64,000 nucleotides of DNA, from the NCBI GenBank assembly GCA_964521195.1, contig CAZFRE010000002.1, positions 124,001-188,000 of the forward strand. The letters are read 5' to 3'. Both the position numbers and the translations under genes were made by a program. Below the pieces are notes generated by a model that saw nothing but the letters and a program-made list of their open reading frames with translations, ran no database searches and was not told the DNA's origin. This DNA is from CAWDNM01 sp964521195. Lineage in GTDB: Bacteria > Actinomycetota > Coriobacteriia > Anaerosomatales > JAAXUF01. Positions 7,559-17,623 of this stretch are shown piece after piece. How positions within the stretch are numbered: the stretch's first letter is position 1; each line of letters starts with the position of its first letter.

Positions 7559-9595
7559 GTGACAGGCAGCGCTCGCATCCGCACGCGATTCCCGCACGAG
7601 GTTCGGTCGATCGACCACCTCTGGATTCCGCTTGGTGACGGCACGAGGCTCTCGGCGCGCGTGTGGATGCCGGTCGACGCCGAGAACTCGCCCGTGCCGG
7701 CCGTGCTCGAGTACCTGCCGTACCGCAAAGACGACGGGACGGCGCTGGGCGACGCGCTCCAGCACCCCTACTTCGCCGGTCACGGCTACGCCTCGGTGCG
7801 CGTCGACCTTCGAGGTAGCGGCGACTCTGACGGCTACCTGCGGGGCGAGTACCTGAAGCAGGAGCAGGACGACGCGCTCGAGGTGCTCACGTGGCTCGCC
7901 GAGCAGCCCTGGTGCACCGGCAGCGTGGGTATGATCGGCTACTCGTGGGGCGGCTTCAACGGGCTCCAGATCGCCGCGCGCGCTCCCGAGCAGCTCAAAG
8001 CGGTGATCACCATGGCCTCGACCGACGATCGCTATCTCGACGATTGCCACTACATGGGCGGCTGCATGCTCGCCTCGGACATGCTCAAGTGGGCCTCGTC
8101 CATGCTGGGATATGCGATCCAGCCGCCCGACCCGCACGCCGTGGGCGACGGGTGGCGGGAGCAGTGGATCGATCGGCTTGAGCACGCGCCGGAACTCGCG
8201 CACGACTGGGTCGCGCACCAGCGTCGCGATGCGTTCTGGCGCCACGGCTCGGTCGCCGAGGACTACGCCGCGATCCGCTGCCCGGTGATGGCGGTCGGCG
8301 GTTGGGCGGACGCGTACGTGAACGCGGTCCCGCGGCTGCTCGAACACCTCGACGTGCCGCGGCTCGGCATCATCGGGCCGTGGGGTCACATGATGCCGCA
8401 CTCGGGCGTGCCGGGGCCTGCGATCGGCTTTCTGCAGGAATCGGTCCGCTGGTGGGACCGGTGGCTCAAGGGCATCGATAACGACATCATGGCCGAGCCC
8501 GTACTCCGTGCTTGGATCGAGGAGCCTGTCGCGCCGACGACGTTTCGTGCCGAGCGTCCGGGCAGGTGGATCGGGATCTCCGAATGGCCCGCCTCTGCGG
8601 CCGAGCCGATCGCGCTGCATCCCAACGCCGCCGGTGGGCTCGCTGACGTTCGCGCGCCCGAGGGCGAGGTCGCGCTGCCGGCCCGCCAGGAGTGCGGCGA
8701 GACCGCCGGCGTGTGGTGCGCGAACGGCCTGTCCGACGAGCTCGCCGGCGACCAGAGCCCCGACGACGAGCGCTCGCTGACCTTCACGACCGCCCCTCTC
8801 GCCGAGCAGATCGAGGTGCTCGGCAACCCGCGACTCACCGTGTGCGTCGCCGCCGACCGGCCGCACGCGCTCATCGCCGCCCGGCTCGAGGACGTGGCTC
8901 CCTGCGGCGAGTCGCTGCTGGTCAGCTGGGGGCTGCTCAACCTCACGCATCGCGACTCGCACGCCGTGCCGGCACCGCTCGAGCCGGGCCGCGCCTACGA
9001 CGTCGCGATCGAGCTGCGCGCGTGCGGCCACCGCTTCGCGCCCGGTCACCGGCTGCGTCTCGCGCTCTCGTCGACCTACTGGCCGCACGCGTGGCCGTCG
9101 CCCGAGGGCACGACCGTCACGCTGCACCTTGCGGGAAGCGAGCTCGACCTGCCGGTCGTGCCCGGCGGCCGCGCGGTCCGCGAGTACGCCGAAGCCGGAC
9201 CGTTCTCGCCGCCGGAGACCGCACCTCCGCTGCCGCAGGAGCCGGGCGACGGCGCCACGCGCTCTCGCGAGGTGCGCGTCGACGCAGCGACCGGGCGGCA
9301 CACGATCCACGATACGCAGCGCATCGCGATGTCGCTGCCCGGCGGTCAGCGTCGCGTCGAGACGGGGACGGACACCTACGAGATCACCGAAGGGGAGCCG
9401 CTCTCGGCGACCGTGCGCTGCGTGCGCGACGTGAGCTCCGAGCGTCCGGATCACACGTGGAGTATCCACCTCGATGCCGCGATGACGTGTGACGCGACGA
9501 CGTTCTTCATCGACGAGGCGTTCTCGGCGCGGGACGGCGAGGGCGAGGTATTCTCGGCGACGCGGGAGTACCGCATCCCCCGCGACGGCGTGTAG
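7559..9595 (+). CDS. CocE/NonD-family acyl hydrolase (X-Pro dipeptidyl-peptidase S15 type)
   Basis: A 678-residue serine hydrolase. I chose the GTG at 7559, since the domain begins at once (IRTRFPHEVRSIDHLWIPL) and GAGAGG lies upstream; the frame remains open for over 1 kb upstream, but that part is antisense to the aminotransferase. The nucleophile motif is GYSWGG, the acid is in GGWADAY, and the base is in GPWGHMMPHSG. The second half is the jelly-roll X-Pro dipeptidyl-peptidase C-terminal domain, with a C-terminal extension common in this acyl-esterase group. Substrates could be peptides or esters. No signal peptide is seen, so it should be cytoplasmic. Confidence 0.88.
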   Translation: MTGSARIRTRFPHEVRSIDHLWIPLGDGTRLSARVWMPVDAENSPVPAVLEYLPYRKDDGTALGDALQHPYFAGHGYASVRVDLRGSGDSDGYLRGEYLKQEQDDALEVLTWLAEQPWCTGSVGMIGYSWGGFNGLQIAARAPEQLKAVITMASTDDRYLDDCHYMGGCMLASDMLKWASSMLGYAIQPPDPHAVGDGWREQWIDRLEHAPELAHDWVAHQRRDAFWRHGSVAEDYAAIRCPVMAVGGWADAYVNAVPRLLEHLDVPRLGIIGPWGHMMPHSGVPGPAIGFLQESVRWWDRWLKGIDNDIMAEPVLRAWIEEPVAPTTFRAERPGRWIGISEWPASAAEPIALHPNAAGGLADVRAPEGEVALPARQECGETAGVWCANGLSDELAGDQSPDDERSLTFTTAPLAEQIEVLGNPRLTVCVAADRPHALIAARLEDVAPCGESLLVSWGLLNLTHRDSHAVPAPLEPGRAYDVAIELRACGHRFAPGHRLRLALSSTYWPHAWPSPEGTTVTLHLAGSELDLPVVPGGRAVREYAEAGPFSPPETAPPLPQEPGDGATRSREVRVDAATGRHTIHDTQRIAMSLPGGQRRVETGTDTYEITEGEPLSATVRCVRDVSSERPDHTWSIHLDAAMTCDATTFFIDEAFSARDGEGEVFSATREYRIPRDGV

Positions 9596-9714
9596 GCGCG
9601 CCGCTCCGCCGCGCGATTCCAAAACGGACGGCCGGGCAATACTCTGGTAGTGGCCGCGAACGGGACCGCGGCAGGGGTGCCGGCACGTCGCCGGCGTGAA
9701 CCAGGGGGGTCGCC

Positions 9715-12700
9715 ATGAGCGGCATCTGTCGTCGGATCGCGTGCGGTCTTGTCCTGTTGTTCGCACTCGTCGCCATGCTCGTGCCACTGACGGCATTGGC
9801 GCTCGGGGCCTCGGGCGCGTGGAACTGGTCGTCATACCTGCCCTCACGCGTCAACGGCGTCGCGTACTCGCCGGCGTTCGGCAGCGACCGTACAGCGTTC
9901 GCAGCGACTTCAGGCGGGCTGTACTACTCCACGGACGGCGCCGTCACGTGGAACCGGTCGACCAGTCCCGTCGACCCGGCCACCATCATCTACGGCGTCG
10001 CGGTCTCGCCGGACTTCGCCGCCGACAAGACGGTCTTCTCGGCGGCCTTCGGTCCGGGCGTGCTCATCTCCAGGGACGGCGGCAAGACCTCCTACGTCGC
10101 CACGGGCTCAGCGGGTGCCGCGCGCTGCGTCGCGGTCTCGCCCGACTACGCGGACGACGGCACGGTGATCGTCGGCACCATGCGCGGGCTGAAGCGCTCC
10201 ACGGATCGCGGCGTCACGTGGACGTCGCTGAAGTTCCCCGACATCGCGCTCGAAGACATCGCTGACGTCTTCTCGGTGGCGTTCTCGCCGGAGTACGCCT
10301 TCGATCGCACGCTCCTGTGTGCCGTCAACAACGTGGGTCTCTTCAGGTCCACTGACGGCGGGGACACGTGGGAGCCGGTAGGTGCGAGCGTGTCGCCGCC
10401 CCGCATCTGGCGCTTCGTGTTCTCGCCTGACTTCGCCACCGACCACACGGTGTACGCCGCATCCGAATACTGGTGCCGCGTCTACAGGTCGACCGACGGC
10501 GGCAGCTCGTGGAGCGAGAGCAACCTCGTCGCCGCGCAACCGTCCAAGACCGCGCGTGTCACCGGGCTTGCGCTGTCGCCCGGCTACCAGGTCGACCACA
10601 CCGTCTATGCCGCGGCCGAGACGAAGCTCTACAAGTCGACCGACTACGGCTCGAGCTGGAGCGCGACCGACATCGGCACGAGCGCCGGGTCGAGCAACAT
10701 CTTCGACCTCGCGCTTTCACCACAGTTCACAGGCGACGGCGAGATGCTGCTCGCCCGCGAGTACCACGGCGTCAGCCGCACCACGGACCGTGGACTCACC
10801 TTCAAGCCGATGACGGTGGGCCTCGCCGACCAGAGCCCATACGCGATCGGCTTCTCGCCCGCGTTCGCATCCGACCGCACCGTCTTCACCGCGACCGAGC
10901 GGGGCGTCTTCCGCTCCAAGGATGGAGGCACCACCTGGACCTCTTTCGCCGAGAAGACCGGGATGCTCGATGCCCCTGCACTCGCGGTCTCGCCTGCCTA
11001 CCCGCGTGATCGCACGGTGCTCGCGGGAGGCGGCGGAACGTGGCGCACGACCGACGGCGGGGACACCTGGACCCAGAACACGACGATCTGGGGCGTGCGA
11101 GCGCTTGCGATGTCGCCCGCGTTCGAATCCGATCACATCGCGTTTGCCGGTGCCGTGGACAACACGGGCAGCGGCGCCAAGGGCGTGTTCAGGTCCGTCA
11201 ACGGCGGGCAGTCGTGGACGATCTCGACCGGCATTCCCACCGACCGCACCGTCACTGCGATCGCCGCATCGCCCACCTTCGCGACCGACCATACGGTATT
11301 CGCCGCCACCAGCATCCAGGTCTACCGGTCCACCGACGGCGGAGCGAGCTTCTCGATCGTTCCGGTGAGCGGCGCGTGGGATTTCCAGTCCATCGCCATC
11401 TCGCCGGACTTCGCTCGTGACCGCACCGTGTTCGTGGGCTCGTCGCCACAGAGCAACGGCGGCGTCTTCCGCTCGACCGATGCCGGCGACACGTGGAGCC
11501 AGTTCAACGGCGGCGGGCTGACGAGCACCGCCTCGGTTCTCGGCTTGGCGGTGTCGCCGGGATACGCCGGTGACGGGCTCGTGTACGCCGCGACCGGCGC
11601 GGGACTGCTCGCGCGCGCGAAGGGTACGACGTGGGTCGACGTGCCCGTGGTCAACCGCGCCTCGGCGTTTTACTCCATAGCGCTTTCGCCCGCCTTCCAG
11701 ACAGACGGCATCGCCCTCGCCGGCACGGACGGCAGCGGCGTCACCGAGCCTGGGGATCCGCCTACACCGGTCATCCGTCCCGGTGCGCCGTCATGGATCG
11801 CGCCCGCGACCGACGGGCAGGAGGGCCTCTCGGCGACCCCGGCCCTGCAGTGGAGCTCGGTCGTCGCCTCGCCGGCGGTCGATGCCTACGAGGTCGGCGT
11901 GTACGACGGGCGGGGCGTGTTGCTCGCGTCGAACACCTCGACGGCGACGACGTTCACGGTGCCGGGGTCACTGCTCGTCGAGCACCGCGCGTACTACGGC
12001 AAGGTGCGGTCGCACAGCAAGAACGGCTGGAGCGACCCCGCCGTGCGCACGTTCTACGTCGGGACCGCACCGCCCGCCGCTTCCGCGCCGGCGCTCGTCG
12101 CCCCGGTCAACGACGCCACCGGCCTCTCGACCACACCGCTTCTGGACTGGTCCGACCTCGACGCGGCGTACGGCGCTGACTGGTACCGGGTCTCCGTCCG
12201 CGACGGCTCGGGCCGCGAGGTCGCCTTCGCGGACTCTGCGGCGTCGCAATGGACGCCGGCAGCAGGTGCGCTGCAATCGGGCCGCCGCTACTACTGGGAC
12301 GTGAGCGCGCACAATGCTCGCGGCTACTCGGACCCCTCCGAGACGCGCGCGTTCCTCGCGGGCGCGGCGCCGGCGACGGTCCCGGTGGCGCCGCAGCCGC
12401 TGTACCCGGCTCCCTCTGCGACGTGGGTGGCCGCGCGCCCGTTCCTGGGATGGCGTGCGAACGCGTCCTCCGACGTTGTCGACTACTACTGGGCCGAGGT
12501 CTGGGACGGCGATGGCAACCTCGTCGCCTCGGGCCTGTCCACCGACCTCGGGTGGCAGGTGCCGGTGGAGGACACGCTGACGACCGGCGCCTACGTGTGG
12601 CGGGTCTTCGCGCACAACTACACCGGATGGGGCCCGCCATCGGCCGAGACCTGGTTCTGGGTCGGCAAGCCCCCGCTGCCGCTGCCCGACGCGCCCGACG

Positions 12701-15522
12701 CCCTGACGCCTGACACGGGTTCCGTGGGGCTTGAACCCAACTGGGTGACGCTCCAGTGGTCGAGCATCGCGGCCACTCAGGAGCCCGACTCCTACTACTG
12801 CGCCGTCTACGACGAGGACGGCGGGCTCGTCGCCGACAAGCTCGTGAGCGCATCGACCTACCAGTGGAAGGTCCCGGATGGCGTCCTCGATGTCAGCCGG
12901 GCGTACTCGTGGGCCGTGTGGGCCCACAACGACACCGGCTGGTCCGAGCCGTCCGAGTTCCAGTGGTTCGCGACGGTCGACGTCCCCGGGCCGCCGCTCA
13001 TCCCGCTCGACCTCAGTCCGGATGACTGGCAGATCATCGACGATCCCACACCCACGCTGTACTGGAACGACTACAACGGGGTGGGCGCTGTCCAGTACCT
13101 GATCGACGGTGCTTGGATCGAGATATACGAGGAATCCGGACGTCGCGTGTACTCGGGCGCGAGCGCGCGCAACTCCTTCACCGTCCCGCCCGGCGTGCTC
13201 GAGTACGGCACGTGGTACCTGTGGTCGGTGTGCTCGCACAACGTATGCGGCTGGGGCGACTGGTCGTACTGGGGCAGCTTCGGCCTCGCACCGCCGTACC
13301 CGCCGAGCACCCCGTACCTGCTCAGTCCTGCCGATGAGGCGATGGGCTTGTCGGCAAGCAGCGTGACGCTGCAGTGCGCGCCGGCTGTTGGTGCCACCGC
13401 GTACGATTTCGTGCTCACCGATGCGTACGGCAACACCATCTGGGAGAAGGTCACGACCGCTACCTCCGTGACGGTCCCGAGCTGGCTGCTTCAGAACGGG
13501 CGATGGTACGGCTGGGGTGTGTGGGCCATGAACGACGGCGGCGAGACCCCGTCGTCCCTCAGGTTCTTCATGGTCGGCTCGCCGCCGACCCCGCCCGCCG
13601 CTCCCGTGCTCTACACCCCAGAGAACAAGGCCGAGTGGGTCGATCAGGGCGCATTCCTCAACTGGTCGGACTCGGCTGGTGCGACGTACTACCGTGTCTC
13701 CGTCTTCGACAAGGATGGGGTCGCCGCCGAGGCCGACGTGACCAAGTCGGAGTGGTGGGTCCCGCTCGGCAAGCTGAAGCCCAACACCCGCTACTGGTGG
13801 ATGGTGTGGGCGGCGAACGGTGGCGGAGCAAGTCCCGACGGCGAGATGCGGACGTTCGTGTGCTGGGGTCCGAAGACGGTCAAGTCGCTCGCCCCCGGGG
13901 GGTCGCGTTCGCTCAGTGCGCTCGGAGCCGAGGATGCGGAGCCTCCCGGCGTGACGCTCGTGCCGGGGCAGGCTGCCGTCGACGTCGTCGCCGGTGCTAA
14001 CGCGACGTTTGGCGTCAAAGTGCGTGGCGCGGGGGGCTACGGAGGGACCGCGCGGATGAGCGTGCGGGGTCTTCCCGCCGGAGCGAATGCATCGTGGTCG
14101 ACGACGACGACCAGCGTCGGAGCCACGACGACACTCACCGTCAGGACCACAGGAGTGGCCGAGGGGGTCTACCCCCTCGCGATCACCGCAACCGGAGGCA
14201 CGGGCGTCGCTCGAGCGGACGTGGCGCTGCGCGTGTTCCGGTCCACCAGTGGCAGCTTCGCGGTCGGACTCGTGCAGCCGGTGCGTGCGGCGACCGCTGG
14301 GGGAGCGCCGGTCACCTTCAATGTGACCATCTCGGCGCAGTCCGGATTCACCGGGCCCGTGGACCTGAGCGTCTCCGGGTTACCTGCGGGCGCCCGTGCG
14401 TCGTTCCTGCCGCCGCGCGTCACGACGAGTGGGTCGTCCGTGCTCACGATCGAGACATCGGCCGGAGTGGAACCCGACGCGTACGCACTGCGCGTCGCGG
14501 CGACATCGGCGGGCCGCTCATCTTCCGCGCTCGGTCGGATCGACATCTACCCGCCCGGGCGGTCCGGATTCACGCTCGCATGCGAGGACGCGACTCAAGC
14601 CGTGGGCGCCGGCGGCGAAGCGCGTTGGCGCTTCAGCGCCCTGCCCACGGGCTCCATGCGGATGCCCGTCGAAGTCTCGGTCGCGGGGGCGCTGCCGGCG
14701 GGAACGGTGCCGGAGTGGCGCGTGACCCCCGCAGACGGAGAGCCCGTCGTGAGCGCGGGAGACTCGGCGGTCGTGCCGATGGGGGGCAGCGCGGAGCTGC
14801 GGTTGTCGTTGCCGCGATCCCTCGAAGCGACCGACATGATCATGCTGGTGAGCGGGTCGACCATCTCGACCCGGACCACGCTCCCGATCGCCTTGCGCAT
14901 CGAGGAGTCTCGCGTCGAGTCCGCCACGATGACCGTGTCCAGCAGCCCGAAGTCGTCCGTGACGTACGGCAAGACCGCGGTCTTCTCGGCGATGCTGAAG
15001 ATCGACGGGGTTCTGGTGCCCGATGCGAACGTGTCGCTGTGGCGCAGTACCGACGGCGGCGAGACGTGGAGCAGGGACGGCGCGGCGGTCTGGTCTGCGA
15101 GCTCTGGCACCTACAGGGCCACGAGTCAGCCGCTCACGGCCAACACGCAGTTCATGATGCGGTCGGCGGGGACGAGCCGAACCGCATCGGTCGGGTCGAA
15201 GCCGGCGGTACTCACGGCGAAGGCGTATCTCGGCACGCCTTCGACGGCGAGCACGGTGCGCAGGTCGAAGTCGTTCACGGTGAGCGGCTCGCTCAAGCCC
15301 TACCACGGCGGCTCGACGAAGCTGTACTTCTATCGCAAGTCCGGCGGCAAGTGGCGCTACGCCAAGTCCGTCTCGGCGAAGAACTCGGCGTACAAGAGCT
15401 ACACGAAGTACTCGGTCAAGACCAAGCTGAAGTCGACGGGATCGTGGTACGTCATCGCGAAGCATTCGGATTCGAGCCATGCGGCGACCACGAGCCCGCG
15501 GCGCTACTTCAAGGTGAGATAG
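9715..15522 (+). CDS. Giant secreted protein with Asp-box beta-propeller and fibronectin III-like repeats
   Basis: A 1935-residue exported protein. A strong GGGGGG ribosome site precedes the ATG. Residues 1-30 are a signal peptide ending LTALALGAS. Residues about 35-680 contain roughly ten Asp-box repeats (variants of STDGGxTW), spaced as in BNR/sortilin/exo-sialidase propellers and alternating with FSPxFAxDxTVF-like strands. From about 690 to 1390 come seven fibronectin III-like modules with recurrent WSxxxxA and AHNxxGWS strings. Then follow Ig-like domains with LPAGAxASF repeats. The C-terminus is Lys/Tyr/Ser-rich (TKLYFYRKSGGKWRYAKS) and resembles the tails of other exported proteins here. 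No catalytic residues or sortase signal are seen; it is probably an adhesin or glycan-binding surface protein. Confidence 0.85.
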   Translation: MSGICRRIACGLVLLFALVAMLVPLTALALGASGAWNWSSYLPSRVNGVAYSPAFGSDRTAFAATSGGLYYSTDGAVTWNRSTSPVDPATIIYGVAVSPDFAADKTVFSAAFGPGVLISRDGGKTSYVATGSAGAARCVAVSPDYADDGTVIVGTMRGLKRSTDRGVTWTSLKFPDIALEDIADVFSVAFSPEYAFDRTLLCAVNNVGLFRSTDGGDTWEPVGASVSPPRIWRFVFSPDFATDHTVYAASEYWCRVYRSTDGGSSWSESNLVAAQPSKTARVTGLALSPGYQVDHTVYAAAETKLYKSTDYGSSWSATDIGTSAGSSNIFDLALSPQFTGDGEMLLAREYHGVSRTTDRGLTFKPMTVGLADQSPYAIGFSPAFASDRTVFTATERGVFRSKDGGTTWTSFAEKTGMLDAPALAVSPAYPRDRTVLAGGGGTWRTTDGGDTWTQNTTIWGVRALAMSPAFESDHIAFAGAVDNTGSGAKGVFRSVNGGQSWTISTGIPTDRTVTAIAASPTFATDHTVFAATSIQVYRSTDGGASFSIVPVSGAWDFQSIAISPDFARDRTVFVGSSPQSNGGVFRSTDAGDTWSQFNGGGLTSTASVLGLAVSPGYAGDGLVYAATGAGLLARAKGTTWVDVPVVNRASAFYSIALSPAFQTDGIALAGTDGSGVTEPGDPPTPVIRPGAPSWIAPATDGQEGLSATPALQWSSVVASPAVDAYEVGVYDGRGVLLASNTSTATTFTVPGSLLVEHRAYYGKVRSHSKNGWSDPAVRTFYVGTAPPAASAPALVAPVNDATGLSTTPLLDWSDLDAAYGADWYRVSVRDGSGREVAFADSAASQWTPAAGALQSGRRYYWDVSAHNARGYSDPSETRAFLAGAAPATVPVAPQPLYPAPSATWVAARPFLGWRANASSDVVDYYWAEVWDGDGNLVASGLSTDLGWQVPVEDTLTTGAYVWRVFAHNYTGWGPPSAETWFWVGKPPLPLPDAPDALTPDTGSVGLEPNWVTLQWSSIAATQEPDSYYCAVYDEDGGLVADKLVSASTYQWKVPDGVLDVSRAYSWAVWAHNDTGWSEPSEFQWFATVDVPGPPLIPLDLSPDDWQIIDDPTPTLYWNDYNGVGAVQYLIDGAWIEIYEESGRRVYSGASARNSFTVPPGVLEYGTWYLWSVCSHNVCGWGDWSYWGSFGLAPPYPPSTPYLLSPADEAMGLSASSVTLQCAPAVGATAYDFVLTDAYGNTIWEKVTTATSVTVPSWLLQNGRWYGWGVWAMNDGGETPSSLRFFMVGSPPTPPAAPVLYTPENKAEWVDQGAFLNWSDSAGATYYRVSVFDKDGVAAEADVTKSEWWVPLGKLKPNTRYWWMVWAANGGGASPDGEMRTFVCWGPKTVKSLAPGGSRSLSALGAEDAEPPGVTLVPGQAAVDVVAGANATFGVKVRGAGGYGGTARMSVRGLPAGANASWSTTTTSVGATTTLTVRTTGVAEGVYPLAITATGGTGVARADVALRVFRSTSGSFAVGLVQPVRAATAGGAPVTFNVTISAQSGFTGPVDLSVSGLPAGARASFLPPRVTTSGSSVLTIETSAGVEPDAYALRVAATSAGRSSSALGRIDIYPPGRSGFTLACEDATQAVGAGGEARWRFSALPTGSMRMPVEVSVAGALPAGTVPEWRVTPADGEPVVSAGDSAVVPMGGSAELRLSLPRSLEATDMIMLVSGSTISTRTTLPIALRIEESRVESATMTVSSSPKSSVTYGKTAVFSAMLKIDGVLVPDANVSLWRSTDGGETWSRDGAAVWSASSGTYRATSQPLTANTQFMMRSAGTSRTASVGSKPAVLTAKAYLGTPSTASTVRRSKSFTVSGSLKPYHGGSTKLYFYRKSGGKWRYAKSVSAKNSAYKSYTKYSVKTKLKSTGSWYVIAKHSDSSHAATTSPRRYFKVR

Positions 15523-15525
15523 GGA

Positions 15526-16116
15526 CTAGAACAGGTCGCCGATGCCTTCGAACACATCGGCTGCATTCTCCATCTGGAAATCGGCGAGAGAGACATAGAA
15601 CTTGGGGTTGAAGACGAGCCCCATGCACTTCACGAGTTCGATGACTTCATCGAGCAGGTAGCCGCTCGTCACGACGAGCTCGACGATGTGCGGGTTGACC
15701 TGGAAGTCGGTGCGGGGAATCGGGGTCCAGAAGTACTTCTCGCCCTCGTGCCGCACGATCACGTCGAGCACGAGGTTGCCCGCCGTCGTCACCGCCAGCT
15801 CGATGCCGTCGGTGAGCTCCTTTTGCATCGCGGCCATGTTGCGTTCGAGACCCGCGGTCTTGCACAGCGTGGCCTCGTCGACACACATCGAGAACGGCGA
15901 CCCGGGCAGCGCGCGCAGCGCCTCGCGCAGGTTGCAGGCGTACACGAGGGTGCGCTCCGGCACGCTGCCTGAAAGCACCGCGAGCGCAAGATTGGCTTCG
16001 GCGGCCGACGTGGAGTTCAGCAGAACCCCGAACAGGTCGCGGGTCTCGTCCGTGTAGTGCGGCCTCAACTGGCTGAGGCCTGTGGTCAGCGTGAGCACGT
16101 GCCCTCCGAAGGACAT
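15526..16116 (-). CDS. Conserved-looking hypothetical protein
   Basis: A 196-residue protein I do not recognise. It begins MSFGGHVLTLTTGLSQLRPH and ends DVFEGIGDLF. It is mixed alpha/beta with no signal peptide or membrane segment, and contains three cysteines (YACNLRE, SMCVDE, LVKCMG). The ATG at 16116 has no clear ribosome site; the in-frame GTG at 16098 has GGAGG four bases before it and may be the true start. It is convergent with the giant secreted gene, 3 bases apart, and divergent from the NapH-like gene. A GATACC -10-like hexamer and a CRP-type palindrome lie upstream in its direction. Confidence 0.65.
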   Translation of the reverse strand: MSFGGHVLTLTTGLSQLRPHYTDETRDLFGVLLNSTSAAEANLALAVLSGSVPERTLVYACNLREALRALPGSPFSMCVDEATLCKTAGLERNMAAMQKELTDGIELAVTTAGNLVLDVIVRHEGEKYFWTPIPRTDFQVNPHIVELVVTSGYLLDEVIELVKCMGLVFNPKFYVSLADFQMENAADVFEGIGDLF

Positions 16117-16188
16117 CGAAAGCGTTCAGTGTCGCTCGGTAGGTATCGGCCGTTCCCGCCCGGACTACAGGGGTGAAGGCGGCACGAG

Positions 16189-16204
16189 TGTGACCCACGC
16201 CACA
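16189..16204. promoter_or_regulatory. CRP-type palindrome TGTGACCCACGCCACA
   Basis: TGTGA-N6-CCACA, one mismatch from the perfect CRP-type palindrome. It lies between the divergent genes at 16116 (-) and 16334 (+). Relative to a GATACC -10-like hexamer at 16142-16147 on the minus strand, its centre would fall near -61, a usual activator position. Confidence 0.45.
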
Positions 16205-16242
16205 CTTGTCGCCGATCGGCACGCGATTCTCGCGATGCGGGC

Positions 16243-16297
16243 TTCACGCGATGCGGGCCCGGTCTTCACGCGGCGTTCACGCCCGCTTTCTATACCT
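16243..16297 (+). promoter_or_regulatory. Three TTCACG direct repeats (22- and 11-bp spacing) before a TATACC -10
   Basis: TTCACG occurs at 16243, 16265 and 16276, giving spacings of 22 and 11 bp, followed by TATACCT at 16291-16297. Direct repeats phased at 11 bp next to the -10 element are the usual binding layout of OmpR/PhoB-type response regulators. The promoter of the gene starting at 21217 has the same layout. Confidence 0.55.
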
Positions 16298-16333
16298 AGT
16301 GGAGTATGAGTGTCCGATCAGAGGAGGCGCACG

Positions 16334-17539
16334 GTGTCACCCAACTCACCTCAGGAAGATACAGGCCATTCGAGCCGTACCGACCGTGGTGCCCAGAAGA
16401 CCAGTCGCGCGATCCGGCTGGCCGTGCTCGGCATCGGCCTTGCCGTCATCACCGGAATCGGTATCGCACACCAGAACGGCGTGCCGGTGGTAGGCGTCGA
16501 CGCGCTCTGCCCGTTCGGTGGCATCGAGACGCTGTGGGCCCTGTTCATGTCCGCGACGCTCATCAAGCGCATCGCGGTCTCGAGTGTGATCCTGCTGGGA
16601 ATCGTGATCGTGCTCGCGCTCGTGTTCCGCCGGGCGTTCTGCGGCTACATCTGTCCGCTCGGAGCCATCCAGGAGTTCGCCGGCAAGCTCGGCATCAAGC
16701 TCAACGGGGGCAAGCGCGCCACGATGCCGGCGGCGCTCGACCGCCCGGCCCGGTTCCTCAAGTACGGCGTCCTCGTCTTCTTCGCGGTGTGGAGTTGGCA
16801 GGCGGCTTCACTGGTGATCCGCCCCTACGACCCGTGGGTGGCATGGATGCACCTGACCTCCAAGGAGTTGCTTGTCGAGTTCTCGATCGGCCTTGCGGTT
16901 CTCGGCGTGAGCGTCGCGGGGTCGGTCATCTACGACCGCTTCTTCTGCAAGTACCTGTGCCCCATGGGCGCGTTCCTCGGTGCCATATCGCGGCTCTCGC
17001 TGTTCAAGGTGCGCCGCAACGCCGACACGTGCACGAACTGCACGGCGTGTGACAAGGCGTGCCCGGTCAACGTGGAGGTCTCGACAGCGACCGTGGTCAA
17101 CGACGCCGAGTGCATCAACTGCAACGAGTGCGTGAACGCATGCCCCGTCCAGGACACCCTCGTGGTCTCCACCGGCTCCAAGTCCGGCTCCAAGACGCTC
17201 GCCCCGAACATGGTGCTCGGACTGACCGTCGCACTCATCGCGGTTGGCATCGCCGTCCCGACCCTCACAGGCAGCTTCGCCTGGACCTTGCCTACCCTCG
17301 AGAGCACAGTGGAGAAGGCCGGCGGCACGATCAACGTCGAGGAGATCCGCGGCTCGATGACGTTCGCGGAGGTCTCGAAGGTCACCGGCATCCCGCAGGA
17401 GGCGTTCCAAGAGCGGTTCGGAGTCTCGCCGGATGAGATGAACGCCAAGATCAAGGACCTCGCGCAGACGTACGGTTTCGACGTTCACACCGACGTTCGC
17501 GAGTTCGTCGCCGAGCAGCTCGGACAGACCACGCCGTAG
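16334..17539 (+). CDS. NapH/NosR-like polyferredoxin membrane protein
   Basis: A 401-residue electron-transfer membrane protein. I chose the GTG at 16334, which has AGAGGAGG at 16320-16327; the GTG at 16310 is an alternative. About five membrane segments are visible. Between them lie the paired C-x3-CP motifs FCGYICPLGA and FCKYLCPMGA that define the NapH/RdxA/NosR group, plus a CPFGG. Two full [4Fe-4S] motifs follow on one side: CTNCTACDKACPV and CINCNECVNACPV. The C-terminal 100 residues are soluble and include FAEVSKVTGIPQEAFQERFG. Likely role: passing electrons across or along the membrane to an unknown reductase. A TTCACG repeat array stands before it, and a two-component system lies 2 kb downstream. 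Confidence 0.87.
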   Translation: MSPNSPQEDTGHSSRTDRGAQKTSRAIRLAVLGIGLAVITGIGIAHQNGVPVVGVDALCPFGGIETLWALFMSATLIKRIAVSSVILLGIVIVLALVFRRAFCGYICPLGAIQEFAGKLGIKLNGGKRATMPAALDRPARFLKYGVLVFFAVWSWQAASLVIRPYDPWVAWMHLTSKELLVEFSIGLAVLGVSVAGSVIYDRFFCKYLCPMGAFLGAISRLSLFKVRRNADTCTNCTACDKACPVNVEVSTATVVNDAECINCNECVNACPVQDTLVVSTGSKSGSKTLAPNMVLGLTVALIAVGIAVPTLTGSFAWTLPTLESTVEKAGGTINVEEIRGSMTFAEVSKVTGIPQEAFQERFGVSPDEMNAKIKDLAQTYGFDVHTDVREFVAEQLGQTTP

Positions 17540-17571
17540 CCGATGTCGAGGCCGACCAGGCCACCACACGC

Positions 17572-17603
17572 CGACGGGCGGGACCGCAAGGTCCCGCCCG
17601 TCG
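17572..17603. terminator. Perfect 14-bp stem with GCAA loop between convergent genes
   Basis: CGACGGGCGGGACC (17572-17585), GCAA, GGTCCCGCCCGTCG (17590-17603). It lies between the convergent 3' ends at 17539 and 17624, so it can serve both transcripts. No T-run follows on either strand. Confidence 0.7.
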
Positions 17604-17623
17604 TGGTGCGTCAGCGGCCGGTA

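Noticed and set aside
9596..9714. Riboswitch such as cyclic di-GMP class before the giant secreted gene
   Set aside because: The GC-rich hairpins there lack the conserved bases of known classes.
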